Assembly: GCF_015062915.1 (NCBI RefSeq)
Contig: NZ_SUTJ01000001.1
Span: 68,045-132,044, forward strand
Direction of reading: 5' to 3'
DNA: 64,000 bases
Origin: Methanobrevibacter thaueri
GTDB lineage: Archaea; Methanobacteriota; Methanobacteria; Methanobacteriales; Methanobacteriaceae
A program made the translations under genes and the position numbers. Within the stretch, counting starts at the first letter, position 1. Every line of letters begins with the position of its first letter. Below the pieces are notes generated by a model that saw nothing but the letters and a program-made list of their open reading frames with translations, did no database searches and was not told the origin of the DNA. Below are positions 45,116 to 54,503 of this stretch, piece by piece.

Positions 45116-45424
45116 ATGAAAGGGTCAGTAAAAGCAAATTTGATTATATTTTTAATAATTGCAGTCGCTGCATTTTGCATTAGCTCAGCTTTTGCAAGCC
45201 TGACAATCCATGAGGACAACGACTCATACAAATTGATATCACTTGACAATGACTCATTCGAGCCTGATGAAATCAACTATGTGCCAACAATCAAGCCAAA
45301 GAATAACACTAACACAACAAATAACACCATAGAGAATGTAACCTACACAAATGATACTGACGAGGATTGGAATACTAGCTATGATGATTGGGAAGACGTA
45401 TACGAGGACTGGTATGATGAGTGA
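45116..45424 (+). CDS. Secreted small acidic protein, 102 residues
   Basis: A signal peptide, 'VKANLIIFLIIAVAAFCISS' with likely cleavage near 'AFAS', is followed by an Asn/Thr/Asp-rich mature region and an acidic, Trp-containing C-terminus 'EDWNTSYDDWEDVYEDWYDE'. Asn-Thr pairs could be glycosylated. No known domain. Its end overlaps the start of the HD hydrolase gene by 8 bases, so the two are translated from the same mRNA although one product is secreted and the other cytosolic. Confidence 0.6.
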   Translation: MKGSVKANLIIFLIIAVAAFCISSAFASLTIHEDNDSYKLISLDNDSFEPDEINYVPTIKPKNNTNTTNNTIENVTYTNDTDEDWNTSYDDWEDVYEDWYDE

Positions 45425-46643
45425 AAAAAAGAAGTTTATCAGAGACAGCGTATATGGAGATATTCGCTTAAATGAATTTGAAATAAGAATAATGGACATG
45501 CCCCAGTTTCAACGTTTAAGAAGAATCAAGCAGTTAGGTCTAATCAGCTTGATTTACCCTGGCGCCACACACACAAGATTCGAGCATTGTGTCGGAACAA
45601 TGCATCTTGGATCAAAACTGTCCGAGGAGCTGGACCTGAACAGCGATGAAATAGACCTCATCAGAGCATCAGCGCTCCTGCATGACGTAGGTCACGGACC
45701 ATTTTCCCATGTATCCGAAGGAGTCCTATCAGTTCCCCATGAGGAATTGTCAAAATTCGTGATAACCCAAACATCAATGAGGGATTTGCTTGAAGAGAAA
45801 TTCGATGTCAATGAAATCGTCGACATCATAAACGGTAAGGGGCATCTCGGCCCAATCGTTTCAGGCGAGCTTGACGTCGACAGGATGGACTATCTTTTAA
45901 GGGACTCCCATAACACCGGCGTTTCATACGGTAAGATTGATTATGAAAGACTGATTTCAAATCTCACATTGGATGACGGATTGATTTTGGACATCAAGGG
46001 AGTTCAGGCAGCTGAAGGGGCATTGGTGTCAAGATACTTCATGTACCCAAGCGTCTATCAGCACCACACAACCAGAATCGTCAACACAATGTTCAGACGA
46101 GCGCTTAAAAGAATAATAGATAATGAAATCATCGATGAAAACGACATCTACAAGTACGATGACACAGACATCATATCAATTTTCAGGAATTGCGAGGACG
46201 AGTTTGCAAGAGACATCATGAACAGGCTCGACAACAGGATAATCCCGAAAAGGGTAAAGACAATAAGGCTTGACAATTTCAAGATACCTGAAAAAATGTA
46301 TAAGATTAAAGCAAGTGAACTTAGAAAGGCTGAAGAGGAAATAGCCGAGGATTATGATATAAATAAGGATTACGTATTCATCAACATTGCCGAATACCCT
46401 CGCTTTGACGAGATGAAAACCCAAGTCAGCGTGGACGGTAAGCTTTACCCATTGACTGAAATATCAAACATCATTGGGGCATTGAGCAAGGCGAGATTCA
46501 ACATACCAGACATCAGCGTCTATGTTCCCGAAGAGGAAAAGATAAAATTCGATAAGTTCAAGCTTGAAAATTACCTGGATTTACCTGAAATCGACAGGGA
46601 AAAATTCCATGGAATTCATTATGACCAAATTAAACTGTTTTAG
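45417..46643 (+). CDS. HD-domain phosphohydrolase (dNTPase-like)
   Basis: 408 residues from the ATG at 45417, overlapping the upstream gene. The HD metal site shows 'HTRFEHCVGTMHLG', 'ASALLHDVGHGPFSHVSEG' (H and D ligands) and 'SGELDVDRMDYLLRDSHNTG' (final Asp). This pattern is shared by SAMHD1-like dNTP hydrolases. The C-terminal region has no motif I recognise. Likely role: hydrolysis of dNTP or another nucleotide in the cytosol. Followed by ubiX, cbiT and mobA on the same strand with short gaps. Confidence 0.85.
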   Translation: MSEKKKFIRDSVYGDIRLNEFEIRIMDMPQFQRLRRIKQLGLISLIYPGATHTRFEHCVGTMHLGSKLSEELDLNSDEIDLIRASALLHDVGHGPFSHVSEGVLSVPHEELSKFVITQTSMRDLLEEKFDVNEIVDIINGKGHLGPIVSGELDVDRMDYLLRDSHNTGVSYGKIDYERLISNLTLDDGLILDIKGVQAAEGALVSRYFMYPSVYQHHTTRIVNTMFRRALKRIIDNEIIDENDIYKYDDTDIISIFRNCEDEFARDIMNRLDNRIIPKRVKTIRLDNFKIPEKMYKIKASELRKAEEEIAEDYDINKDYVFINIAEYPRFDEMKTQVSVDGKLYPLTEISNIIGALSKARFNIPDISVYVPEEEKIKFDKFKLENYLDLPEIDREKFHGIHYDQIKLF

Positions 46644-46652
46644 GAGAATAAA

Positions 46653-47201
46653 ATGATTGTTGTTGGAATAACAGGAGCCAGTGGAGTAATATATGGAATA
46701 AGACTCCTTGAGGCACTGAAGGAATTGGATATTGAAAACGCATTGGTGATAAGCGACACCGCCAGGATAGTCATAGAATCAGAAACCGACTACAAAGTGG
46801 ATGATGTAATAGGACTGGCGGATAAATACTATGACTTCAATGACCTGACCGCATCCATCAACAGCGGATCATTCAAGGCCGATGCACTTGCAATCGTGCC
46901 ATGCTCCATGAAGACATTGTCATCAATAGCCAACGGCTATGGTGCAAACACAATAACAAGAGTGGCAGACGTGAGTTTAAAGGAAAGAAGACCAACTGTT
47001 ATTGTGCCACGTGAAACTCCACTCAGGAGCATTCACTTACAGAACATGCTAACATTATCACAAGAGGGAGCAATAATATTGCCTGCAATGCCCGGTTTCT
47101 ACTCAACACATGATACCGTTGACGACCAGGTGAATTTCATAGTCGGCAAAATATTGGACTCCTTGAAAATTGAAAACAATCTATTTAAAAGGTGGGAGTA
47201 A
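46653..47201 (+). CDS. ubiX: Flavin prenyltransferase UbiX
   Basis: 182 residues. Joins dimethylallyl monophosphate to FMN to make the prenylated flavin cofactor of UbiD decarboxylases. 'GITGASGVIYGIRLLEAL' binds FMN, 'ALAIVPCSMKTLSSIANGYG' and 'VIVPRETPLRSIHLQNM' are the active-site loops, and 'GFYSTHDTVDDQVNFIVGKILD' closes the fold. No ubiD gene is in the window. The ATG follows AGGAGAATAAA. The TAA is directly followed by the ATG of cbiT. Confidence 0.93.
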   Translation: MIVVGITGASGVIYGIRLLEALKELDIENALVISDTARIVIESETDYKVDDVIGLADKYYDFNDLTASINSGSFKADALAIVPCSMKTLSSIANGYGANTITRVADVSLKERRPTVIVPRETPLRSIHLQNMLTLSQEGAIILPAMPGFYSTHDTVDDQVNFIVGKILDSLKIENNLFKRWE

Positions 47202-47765
47202 ATGTTAGAAGATAAGGATTTCATTAAATCCTGTGACGTTCCAGGACCTACAAAAGAGGCCATAAGAGCAATATTGCTTTATAAGTCTGAAGTTAGCTCA
47301 ACTGACAAGGTTGTCGATTGCGGATGCGGAACCGGCGGAATCACCTGTGAGTTCTCACAGAGAGCCGGCGAAGTGATTTCCATCGACACAAACCCCGAAG
47401 CGATTGAAGTGACTTCAAGAAACCTCAAGAAATTCGGACTTGGAGACAATGTCACCCTTATTAACGATGATGGGGCAAATGCCCTTAAGGATATTGACGG
47501 CATTGACATTGCCATTGTAGGGGGCAGCGGCAAGCAGCTTGAGAATATCCTTGAAATTGTTGATGAAAAACTAAATTCAAAAGGAAGAATTTTAATTACA
47601 GCTATCCTGGTTGACACTAAGGTTGAAGCAGTCAACAAGCTTAAGGATTTAGGGTACAATCCAAAACTGATGGAAGTTAACGTTTCAAACGGAAGAATTC
47701 TTGATCGTGGAGTTCTGATGATTAGTGAAAACCCAATAGCTATCATTACTGCTAAAAAACGATAG
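47202..47765 (+). CDS. cbiT: Cobalt-precorrin-6B C15-methyltransferase CbiT
   Basis: 187 residues. SAM-dependent, decarboxylating methyltransferase in cobalamin synthesis. The SAM site is 'VVDCGCGTGGITCEFSQRAG' followed by 'VISIDTNPEAIEVTSRNLKKFG' and 'DIAIVGGSGKQLENIL'. The N-terminus 'KDFIKSCDVPGPTKEAIRA' is typical of CbiT and sets it apart from other methyltransferases. The other cobalamin genes are not in the window. Confidence 0.92.
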   Translation: MLEDKDFIKSCDVPGPTKEAIRAILLYKSEVSSTDKVVDCGCGTGGITCEFSQRAGEVISIDTNPEAIEVTSRNLKKFGLGDNVTLINDDGANALKDIDGIDIAIVGGSGKQLENILEIVDEKLNSKGRILITAILVDTKVEAVNKLKDLGYNPKLMEVNVSNGRILDRGVLMISENPIAIITAKKR

Positions 47766-47785
47766 AAAATACTGGAGATTATATA

Positions 47786-48547
47786 ATGAGTGAACGATTA
47801 AGCTGGAAAGCTAAATTTTCCATATTGATGGTTATCCTGATAATTATCATTTATGGTTCAAACTATCTTGTTTTAGGCGATGCCGAGCATATCATATCAT
47901 ACATATGGACCCATTTAGGTTTCATTCCTGTTGATATACTTATTGTGGCATTCCTGCTTGACGAAATTATCGAAAGAAAAGAGAAAGAAGCAATGCTTGA
48001 GAAATTGGACATGCTTATGAGCACATTCTTCTCTGAAGTTGGAAATGAATTGATCAGCCAATTGAGCCATGCAAACAAATACAAAGCAAGCACTGAAAAC
48101 CTCAAATCAATCAAGAATTGGGATGAAAATGACTTTGACAATAAGCTGGCTGAGCTTAAGGGCTCATCCCTTGACTTCAGCGCTGACGTTTCACCTGAAG
48201 AGCGTGAAGAGTTCCTTGAAAACTTAAGGGCATTACTTGCAGGCAAACGGGATTTCATTATCAATCTGATTAACAATCCTAATCTGCTTGAAAAAGAGGA
48301 ATTCACTGAATTGATGAATGCCATTCTCCACTTGGATGAGGAATTGGAGCACAGGACCGATTTGGCATTGGTCAATGACGCTGATTTTGGTCACTTGAAT
48401 GGAGACATGCAAAGGGTTTACAACAAGCTTGTCTATGAATGGGTTTACTACTTGAAATACCTTTACAAGCATTACCCATACATGATTGCATTGATTGTCC
48501 GTACCAATCCATTCGATGAGACTGCGGACGTTTACGTGAAAGAATAA
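47786..48547 (+). CDS. Membrane protein with coiled-coil domain, 253 residues
   Basis: Two hydrophobic segments (about residues 11-30 and 41-58) precede a long charged helical region ('LDEIIERKEKEAMLEKLDML'). Archaeal relatives are annotated only as hypothetical. No enzymatic motif. The predicted orientation leaves most of the protein in the cytosol. It lies 20 bases after cbiT and 17 before mobA, so it is in the same transcript, but a functional link is not evident. Confidence 0.6.
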   Translation: MSERLSWKAKFSILMVILIIIIYGSNYLVLGDAEHIISYIWTHLGFIPVDILIVAFLLDEIIERKEKEAMLEKLDMLMSTFFSEVGNELISQLSHANKYKASTENLKSIKNWDENDFDNKLAELKGSSLDFSADVSPEEREEFLENLRALLAGKRDFIINLINNPNLLEKEEFTELMNAILHLDEELEHRTDLALVNDADFGHLNGDMQRVYNKLVYEWVYYLKYLYKHYPYMIALIVRTNPFDETADVYVKE

Positions 48548-48564
48548 TTTCGGAGAGATTTAAT

Positions 48565-49194
48565 ATGAGTAATGAAGATAAAAGTAGTGAAAATATTAAA
48601 TCCTGCATTATTTTATGTGGAGGTAAAAGTAGCAGAATGGGTCAGGACAAGGGTTCAATGATTATTCAAGACAAACCTATGATTAAACATATTCTTTCTA
48701 CTTTAAACCATCATATAAATGAAGTCATAATCGTTTTAAATGACCAGGACAGGATTGCCAGATATGGCAAATTCATCGACCCTGAAGATTATGACTATAA
48801 ACTTGCCTTTGTGGAGGATGAAATCAAAAACAAGGGCCCATTGCCTGGAATCATGACTGGGCTTGGTGAAATCGGAAGCGACTATGCCCTGGTATTGCCT
48901 TGCGACAGCCCTTATGTTTCCGCAAACTATATAAACACTATTTTTGAAGAGATTAATGAAAATTATCAGGCCATCGTGCCGTATCATGATGAGTCCAATA
49001 AATTAAAGACATCAGAGCCATTGCATTCAATCTACAATAGGAACATAATCCCTGTAATTGAAGATCTTCTAAACGAGGATATTCTGCACATAAAGGGGCT
49101 CATAGAAAAAATAGATTCGAAATTTGTATTTATTGATAATAAAAAAATAGAAAAAAAAGAATTTAGAAATCTTAATCGTCCAACGGACATTTAA
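48565..49194 (+). CDS. mobA: Molybdenum cofactor guanylyltransferase MobA
   Basis: 209 residues. Adds GMP to molybdopterin to form the guanine dinucleotide cofactor used by formate and formylmethanofuran dehydrogenases. 'CIILCGGKSSRMGQDKGSMI' is the nucleotide-binding P-loop of the nucleotidyltransferase family, and 'ALVLPCDSPYVSANYI' is the Mg-binding segment. Its stop overlaps the stop of the convergent exosome gene rrp42 by four bases. Confidence 0.88.
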   Translation: MSNEDKSSENIKSCIILCGGKSSRMGQDKGSMIIQDKPMIKHILSTLNHHINEVIIVLNDQDRIARYGKFIDPEDYDYKLAFVEDEIKNKGPLPGIMTGLGEIGSDYALVLPCDSPYVSANYINTIFEEINENYQAIVPYHDESNKLKTSEPLHSIYNRNIIPVIEDLLNEDILHIKGLIEKIDSKFVFIDNKKIEKKEFRNLNRPTDI

Positions 49195-49976
49195 AGATGT
49201 TCTATTAACTCTTTTGTTTTTGTAACTGCCATGTTGACAGCGAAAAGAATGTCATCTTTGGTCAATGGTTGTTTACCACCTTTCTGCATGGAGCAGATGT
49301 GACCGTCTTTTGTAACACCAACATTCAAACGGGCGCTAGCCACTTTTTCTTCGGTTAATGTTGGGTCAATTACCATCTTGTCACCGATTTTAACGAATGT
49401 GCATAAAGCAAGTTCATTGTTGATCGGTAAATCAATGGTTTCGGTTTCGCTGATGACTACTTCTTCATCTTCAATGGTTGCGACTGGCAATTTCATTGTT
49501 TTGAGTGCTGCCATAACCGCAAGTTCACATGCGTCGAAAAGGTTTCCGCAGTTGTCGATGATGTGAAGGTCAATGAAAAGCATCCAAACGTGTTTTCCTT
49601 CCTCTACACATAACTTGTCGAGTTCAACCAATTCACTTTCACGAATTCCTCTGTCAACTACACGTGCAAGTTCTATTGAATCGTCGCTAGGTGGACCTGG
49701 TTCAAAGGTAGGGTCAGCCATTGGCAACATTTCACAGTTGGTCATCAATACTCCTAAGTCAGGAGTGTCTGGGAATGGACTTCCGAGAGTAGGTTTGATA
49801 CCTACAATGACCTGAGTCTTACCAAGTTTTACACGAGCGGATCCTTCTGCTTTTGAAATAACATTAGTTTCAATAGAAATGTCCCTATATTCATCAAGGG
49901 CCCTGCCGTCTTCTCTTTTATCATTCATGACAAGGCTTGTTATACTTTTTCTTGTAATTTCCGGTACTATCTCCAT
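49191..49976 (-). CDS. rrp42: Exosome complex component Rrp42
   Basis: 261 residues. RNase PH-fold subunit of the archaeal exosome, catalytically silent, forming the hexameric ring with Rrp41. 'DGRALDEYRDISIETNVISKAEGSARVKLGKTQVIVGIKP' and 'PTLTEEKVASARLNVGVTKDGHICSMQKGG' are typical. It lies 14 bases from rrp41 upstream; the order SBDS-rrp4-rrp41-rrp42 is the conserved archaeal superoperon. It ends convergently against mobA with a four-base overlap. Confidence 0.96.
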   Translation of the reverse strand: MEIVPEITRKSITSLVMNDKREDGRALDEYRDISIETNVISKAEGSARVKLGKTQVIVGIKPTLGSPFPDTPDLGVLMTNCEMLPMADPTFEPGPPSDDSIELARVVDRGIRESELVELDKLCVEEGKHVWMLFIDLHIIDNCGNLFDACELAVMAALKTMKLPVATIEDEEVVISETETIDLPINNELALCTFVKIGDKMVIDPTLTEEKVASARLNVGVTKDGHICSMQKGGKQPLTKDDILFAVNMAVTKTKELIEHL

Positions 49977-49990
49977 ATTAATCCACCCAC

Positions 49991-50683
49991 TTATTCAATA
50001 GAATATTTTTTCATTAAAGCTTCTTTTTGGATTTCGTTTACTTTACGACATCCTTCCATAGCTAAATCGATTGCTTTTGCAAATTCTTCTTCGGTCAAGT
50101 CACCGTCACTTTGAAGCAATGTGATTTCACCGGTTCTTGGCATCATAGCTATTGGAACATCAGCTTGTCCTTCCTTATCCTCTTTTTCGGATAAGTCAAG
50201 AACGATTTCATCATAAACCTTACCTGCAGCACAGCCCACTACAATATCCTTCATAGGCACTCCTGCATCAACTAATGCAACGGAAGCTGCTGTGATTCCT
50301 GCACAACGGGTTCCTCCTTCCGCTTCGATTACTTCTATGTAAATATCAATCATTGAACGAGGATAATTCTCGAGCATCAATGCTGGCCTTAAAGCATCAG
50401 CAGTGATTTTTGAAATTTCAGAAGACCTTCTGTCAGGACCTGGTCTTTTCCTGTCGTCCACTGAGAATGGAGCCATGTTGTATCTGCATCTGATTACACC
50501 AGTATTTGGCTCAAGCAATCTTCTGATATAGGATTCTCTAGGACCGTATACAGCTACAAGGATCTTGTTTCCTCCAACTTCAAGGTAAGCTGAACCGTCC
50601 GCTCTTTCAAGAACTCCCGCTTCAATTTTAATAGGACGTAATTCATCAAATTTCCTACCATCATCTCTTATTAAATCTGACAT
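49991..50683 (-). CDS. rrp41: Exosome complex exonuclease Rrp41
   Basis: 230 residues. Active phosphorolytic 3' to 5' RNase of the exosome. The RNase PH signature '[23 protein letters not shown]' and '[20 protein letters not shown]' include phosphate- and RNA-binding arginines. '[20 protein letters not shown]' contains the catalytic aspartate region. Its ATG is at 50683, downstream of rrp4 in the same operon. Confidence 0.96.
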   Translation of the reverse strand: MSDLIRDDGRKFDELRPIKIEAGVLERADGSAYLEVGGNKILVAVYGPRESYIRRLLEPNTGVIRCRYNMAPFSVDDRKRPGPDRRSSEISKITADALRPALMLENYPRSMIDIYIEVIEAEGGTRCAGITAASVALVDAGVPMKDIVVGCAAGKVYDEIVLDLSEKEDKEGQADVPIAMMPRTGEITLLQSDGDLTEEEFAKAIDLAMEGCRKVNEIQKEALMKKYSIE

Positions 50684-50705
50684 ATTTCAACCTCACACTC
50701 TGAAA

Positions 50706-51617
50706 TCATTTATTATTCAATATAAAAGAATTATTAGAGTTATCACTTAATGACAAGGAATTGTCCTTGCTTTTATTTTTCCTTTTGAATTCTTCTATAA
50801 CTTCACCAATATCTGGTTTATCGCTTTTCTCTTTTTTCTCTTCAGCTTCTCTTTCTTCTTGTTCTAATTCTTCTTTAAAGTTTTGAAGTTTAGGTTTTTC
50901 CAATACAAACTCTTCCTCAGCCTCTTCAACTTCTTCAGGTGGCAATTCACCGTCGATTGCTAAGTATAATTTGTTCTTGATTTTGTTTGTTAAACCAGAA
51001 GTATGAGCCTCTTCCTCAATCAAGTGAATAACTTCACGGGTAAGCTGTTCCATGTCCTCGTCTCCTTTTACCCAAACGAGACCGTTTTGACCAACAACGA
51101 TTTTACATTTGGTCTTATCCTTGATCATGTTAATCATGGAACCTTTTTTACCGATTAGTCTTGGAACTTTGGTTGGAGCAATATCTACAATTATTCCTCC
51201 CTTGAATTTACCCATTCCTCTTCCTTTCAAACCGAGTTTTGCCTTCTTGATTTCATCAACGTCGACAACTCTTAAAAATAGCACATCCCCAACATCATAC
51301 ACTTTGTTGAGCTCTTTTTTCTCACGACCAAACACTTCAAAAGCAGGTAAAATTCCAGAATAAGGTGAATTGATATCCACATCCCACATTGAGAATCTGA
51401 CATCATTGATTTTACCTATTACAACATCTCCTTTTTTAGGAACGTATTTGCTTTTGAGAGGAATAACTCTGAGTTTCTTATTCCTCAAGGAAACGCGTCC
51501 CATTAAAGAAGAGCAGACTTTACCGTTTTCTTTGAAGGTACCTCTTCCTGAATAGTATTCGTCATCGGCCAAGATTTGACCTGGAATAACTAAATCTTTA
51601 TTCTCCACATATATCAT
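50706..51617 (-). CDS. rrp4: Exosome cap protein Rrp4
   Basis: 303 residues. RNA-binding cap subunit with an S1 domain (centre near '[20 protein letters not shown]') and a KH domain ('[32 protein letters not shown]'). The C-terminal third is a charged, low-complexity Glu/Lys tail followed by Ser/Asn, longer than in many relatives. The start is ATG at 51617 with the operon order SBDS-rrp4-rrp41. Confidence 0.95.
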   Translation of the reverse strand: MIYVENKDLVIPGQILADDEYYSGRGTFKENGKVCSSLMGRVSLRNKKLRVIPLKSKYVPKKGDVVIGKINDVRFSMWDVDINSPYSGILPAFEVFGREKKELNKVYDVGDVLFLRVVDVDEIKKAKLGLKGRGMGKFKGGIIVDIAPTKVPRLIGKKGSMINMIKDKTKCKIVVGQNGLVWVKGDEDMEQLTREVIHLIEEEAHTSGLTNKIKNKLYLAIDGELPPEEVEEAEEEFVLEKPKLQNFKEELEQEEREAEEKKEKSDKPDIGEVIEEFKRKNKSKDNSLSLSDNSNNSFILNNK

Positions 51618-51643
51618 AATAATCCCATAAGTATGAAATTCAA

Positions 51644-52345
51644 TTATTTAATAGTTCTAGTTTCTGCTTCTCCACTTGAAATTTCAGCCATTTTTGCAGC
51701 GAAATTGTTTTGAAGACCACCTGGCATTTCAATAACGGCAATCCATGAACCGTCCTGTTGCCATTCCTCATTTACTATTTCTCCAAATCCATGAATCACA
51801 TTATAGGCGCTTCCCGCTGCAGAACCTGGGAGTCTGACAGCAACTTTAACCTTTTCAAACCTGATTGGAATTAACGGTTTGATAGCTTTTAGGGCTGATT
51901 GGACTTGTTGGTCAACTGAAGTAAATGGATCAAACTTGACTTTCGCCTCATCACATGCGTTCTCGATTCTTTGAACAGGATGCGGCAATCCGTTTTGAGG
52001 GTTGATTGCCTCTTTGGCAATCTTGTTGATGACAAGTTTTCTCTTGTCCTCTTGCATCTTCCTTTTTTGATCCGCAGTTAATTGAACAGTACCTTTTTCA
52101 AGGATGATTTTGGAAACTTCTATTGGGTCAGTAGTTTCAAAAATCTTATTCATGGCTTCTTCGGAAGCCTTATCTCCTTTTTTGGAGTCTTTAAATATTT
52201 CTTCAACAGCTAAAAGATCCTCGATGGCAACATCTGGGCCATCAGGATTACGATAATCTGCCGCTAAATCAGGGTCAACCAATATCTCAAAGTGTTCACC
52301 CATGTATTCGTATTTGGCAATAATAGCTTCATCAACATTTACCAT
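51644..52345 (-). CDS. sdo1: SBDS ribosome-maturation protein
   Basis: 233 residues from the ATG at 52345, just after a GGGGATG binding region; an upstream TTG is in frame but unlikely. Homologue of Sdo1/SBDS, which releases the anti-association factor (aIF6) from new large subunits. Segments '[29 protein letters not shown]', '[34 protein letters not shown]' and '[13 protein letters not shown]-like' are family marks, three domains in total. Upstream of rrp4 in the exosome operon. Confidence 0.94.
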   Translation of the reverse strand: MVNVDEAIIAKYEYMGEHFEILVDPDLAADYRNPDGPDVAIEDLLAVEEIFKDSKKGDKASEEAMNKIFETTDPIEVSKIILEKGTVQLTADQKRKMQEDKRKLVINKIAKEAINPQNGLPHPVQRIENACDEAKVKFDPFTSVDQQVQSALKAIKPLIPIRFEKVKVAVRLPGSAAGSAYNVIHGFGEIVNEEWQQDGSWIAVIEMPGGLQNNFAAKMAEISSGEAETRTIK

Positions 52346-52381
52346 CAAAGCATCCCCTAACTAGTAATTTAAGAATAATAA

Positions 52382-53161
52382 TTATTCTTCAGTTTCTTCA
52401 GAATCTTCTTCGGATTCTGCTTCTTCTTCCTCTTCTTCTGCTGGAAGCACTTTGTCAATGTATGCTTGCACTTCATCTTGAGGAAGTTTCACGTATTTTT
52501 CATCTTCAATCTTGATTACTGCAATTTCAACATTGTTGGATGTGGTGTCATGGTCTGTTGCTTCATTGATTGCGGTTAATGCCAATTCAATTGCACCATC
52601 CAAGGTTAAGTCGTCTTCGTATTTTTCTTCGAAGATGTCCATTGCAGCGTTTCTTCCGGAACCGATTGCAGTTGCCTTGTATTCAATTAATGCACCACTT
52701 GGGTCGGTTTCGAAGAGTTTGCATTTGCCGTTGTACACTCCACCGATGATTAGAGCTGAACCGAATGGTCTTACTCCACCGTTTTGGGTGTATAACTGTA
52801 GCATGTCACATAATTTTTTAGACAAGCTGGTTACGCGAATTGGTTCGCTGTAGGTAATTTTATTGATTTGTGCCTCTACTCTTGCTCTTTCCACTAAAGC
52901 CCTTGCATCTGCAACAAGACCGGAAGTGGCGGCACCAATGTGTTCATCTATCTTGAATATCTTTTCGATAGATGATGCTTCAACCAATTTAGAAGTGGTT
53001 CTTTTGTCTACAGCTAATACAATACCTTCGGAACTTTTTACACCAATTGAAGTGGTTCCTCTTTTAACAGCTTCTCTTGCATATTCTACTTGGAAAAGTC
53101 TTCCATCTGGGCTAAAGACAGTAATAGCCCTATCATATCCAGCACTTTGTAAAGGTTGCAT
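52382..53161 (-). CDS. psmA: Proteasome subunit alpha
   Basis: 259 residues. Structural alpha ring of the 20S proteasome; '[35 protein letters not shown]' includes the N-terminal gate and the RPN-docking helix. There is no propeptide or catalytic Thr, as expected. The C-terminal tail is Glu/Asp-rich ('[19 protein letters not shown]'), longer than in many archaea. Start ATG at 53161 after GAGGTATTAAT. It is the first gene of the leftward psmA-SBDS-rrp4-rrp41-rrp42 operon; psmB is not here. Confidence 0.97.
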   Translation of the reverse strand: MQPLQSAGYDRAITVFSPDGRLFQVEYAREAVKRGTTSIGVKSSEGIVLAVDKRTTSKLVEASSIEKIFKIDEHIGAATSGLVADARALVERARVEAQINKITYSEPIRVTSLSKKLCDMLQLYTQNGGVRPFGSALIIGGVYNGKCKLFETDPSGALIEYKATAIGSGRNAAMDIFEEKYEDDLTLDGAIELALTAINEATDHDTTSNNVEIAVIKIEDEKYVKLPQDEVQAYIDKVLPAEEEEEEAESEEDSEETEE

Positions 53162-53249
53162 ATTAATACCTCATATTTTTTATAAATATAAATTTAATTC
53201 GACTACATAAAAAAATAAAACCAAATCTTCCATGAAAAGGCAAATTTTT

Positions 53250-53283
53250 AATTTTAATCCCCACGGAGTGGAATATTAAAATT
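53250..53283. promoter_or_regulatory. Long imperfect hairpin between RNase P and proteasome genes
   Basis: AATTTTAAT...CCAC-GGA-GTGG...ATTAAAATT: outer arms of nine bases and inner arms of four pair around a three-base loop with 2-3 base internal mismatches. It lies in the 53162-53371 gap, which contains at least one further TATA-like stretch (near 53315-53330) but no gene. It could be a terminator for the RNase P transcript or a structured leader for psmA. Nothing of this size occurs in neighbouring gaps by eye. Confidence 0.4.
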
Positions 53284-53371
53284 GTTTTTTATTCTTTTTT
53301 CCATAAATCCAATTGTTATTTATAAATATAGTAATTTATAAAGTTTTCTATTTTAAAGTTACAAAAAGTAA

Positions 53372-53728
53372 TTAAATATATTTCTGTGATGCCTTTATGG
53401 TGCCTGACACTCCAATTGTGGAGATTGCCATTTCGCTTGAATTGTACCTTGTTGCAAGTGCAAGGGATGACCTGACCTCACCTACAAAATCCCTCTGACA
53501 TCTGACTATTGCCTTATAGTGATGGTAATCATCGATGTTTTCAAATTCATAGAATTTCATGACCCATAGGTTATAATTGGATGTTCCACATTCTCCCTTG
53601 AAGCGAATGCATGCGTCCCAAATTATGTTTACAAGATCATCCTTGTCGATTTGGGATGCTATCTTTATGTCAAGTGTAAGATAGTGATTGTTCTTTCTAA
53701 GTGTAGGGGGCAATACCTTAAGCTTCAT
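53372..53728 (-). CDS. rnp2: RNase P protein component 2 (Pop5)
   Basis: 118 residues from the ATG at 53728, behind GGAGGGTTAGCG; the longer reading from GTG includes that binding site. 'KVLPPTLRKNNHYLTLDIKI' and 'IIWDACIRFKGECGTSNYNLWVMKF' match archaeal Pop5. It pairs with Rpp30 and the RNA to mature tRNA 5' ends. It overlaps the 3' end of rnp3 by 11 bases, a conserved translational coupling. Confidence 0.93.
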   Translation of the reverse strand: MKLKVLPPTLRKNNHYLTLDIKIASQIDKDDLVNIIWDACIRFKGECGTSNYNLWVMKFYEFENIDDYHHYKAIVRCQRDFVGEVRSSLALATRYNSSEMAISTIGVSGTIKASQKYI

Positions 53729-54428
53729 CGCTAACCCTCCTGACACCTTTGAAAATCATGTTCTTGCGGTCTTTATTATACTCCAGTATGGATTTGGCAG
53801 ATTCGAATGACTTATCTATATCCTCATCGCTCAAGCCGCATTGCCTGAAAACCTCACAGAAATCATGAGTTGTCCTGATATCCATTATTGACTCTGCCCT
53901 TGATGAAATAATCATTGGAAAGTCGAATTTGTGATGCAATGCACATATGTCGCGAATGTTGGAGATGACCTTTGCCCTTGGAGTGAGGTATGTCCTTAGA
54001 ATATCCTTGAAGCACACTTCAATCGCCACATTGTTTCGAACTGCCTCCTTTGCCAGCACATGGTTCAATCCGGAATCGAACCTGTTTAAGTATGGCCTTG
54101 ACAATGCATCTATCTTGATGTTTTCAACAACGGCACGATTGACCTTCAAGTCTCCTCCGATGACGCTTATGCATGAAGCCCTTGAGCGGAAATTGTTCAC
54201 GTACTTTCTGATTTCATTAATGTTTGTTGATTTGATTTCAAGAGTATAGTCAAAGTCAATGATACCTTCAAGAGAATCAGATAAATCGTTTTTTATGCTT
54301 AGGGCATCCTTGAAATCATTTTGATTATATGAAAAATTAATATGCTCCCATCCGTATTCGGAAGCTTGAACAGCCAGTTTAATGTTATTTTCCAAGCTGG
54401 CTCCTTTAATATTCAAATCAAAAAACAT
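53718..54428 (-). CDS. rnp3: RNase P protein component 3 (Rpp30)
   Basis: 236 residues. TIM-barrel protein that binds the specificity side of RNase P RNA with Pop5 partner contacts. 'FDLNIKGASLENNIKLAVQASEYGWEHINFS' is the first strand and helix, and 'ISRAESIMDIRTTHDFCEVFRQCGL' is close to the C-terminal family motif. Its start is ATG at 54428, and the 53718-53728 overlap joins it to rnp2. The pair precede psmA, the same order as in related euryarchaea. Confidence 0.93.
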   Translation of the reverse strand: MFFDLNIKGASLENNIKLAVQASEYGWEHINFSYNQNDFKDALSIKNDLSDSLEGIIDFDYTLEIKSTNINEIRKYVNNFRSRASCISVIGGDLKVNRAVVENIKIDALSRPYLNRFDSGLNHVLAKEAVRNNVAIEVCFKDILRTYLTPRAKVISNIRDICALHHKFDFPMIISSRAESIMDIRTTHDFCEVFRQCGLSDEDIDKSFESAKSILEYNKDRKNMIFKGVRRVSDEA

Positions 54429-54503
54429 AGTAATTACTTTATAACTTTATATATTAATAATTATCTTAAAAAAAAAAATAGAAAAAGTGATTGGAATAAT
54501 CAC

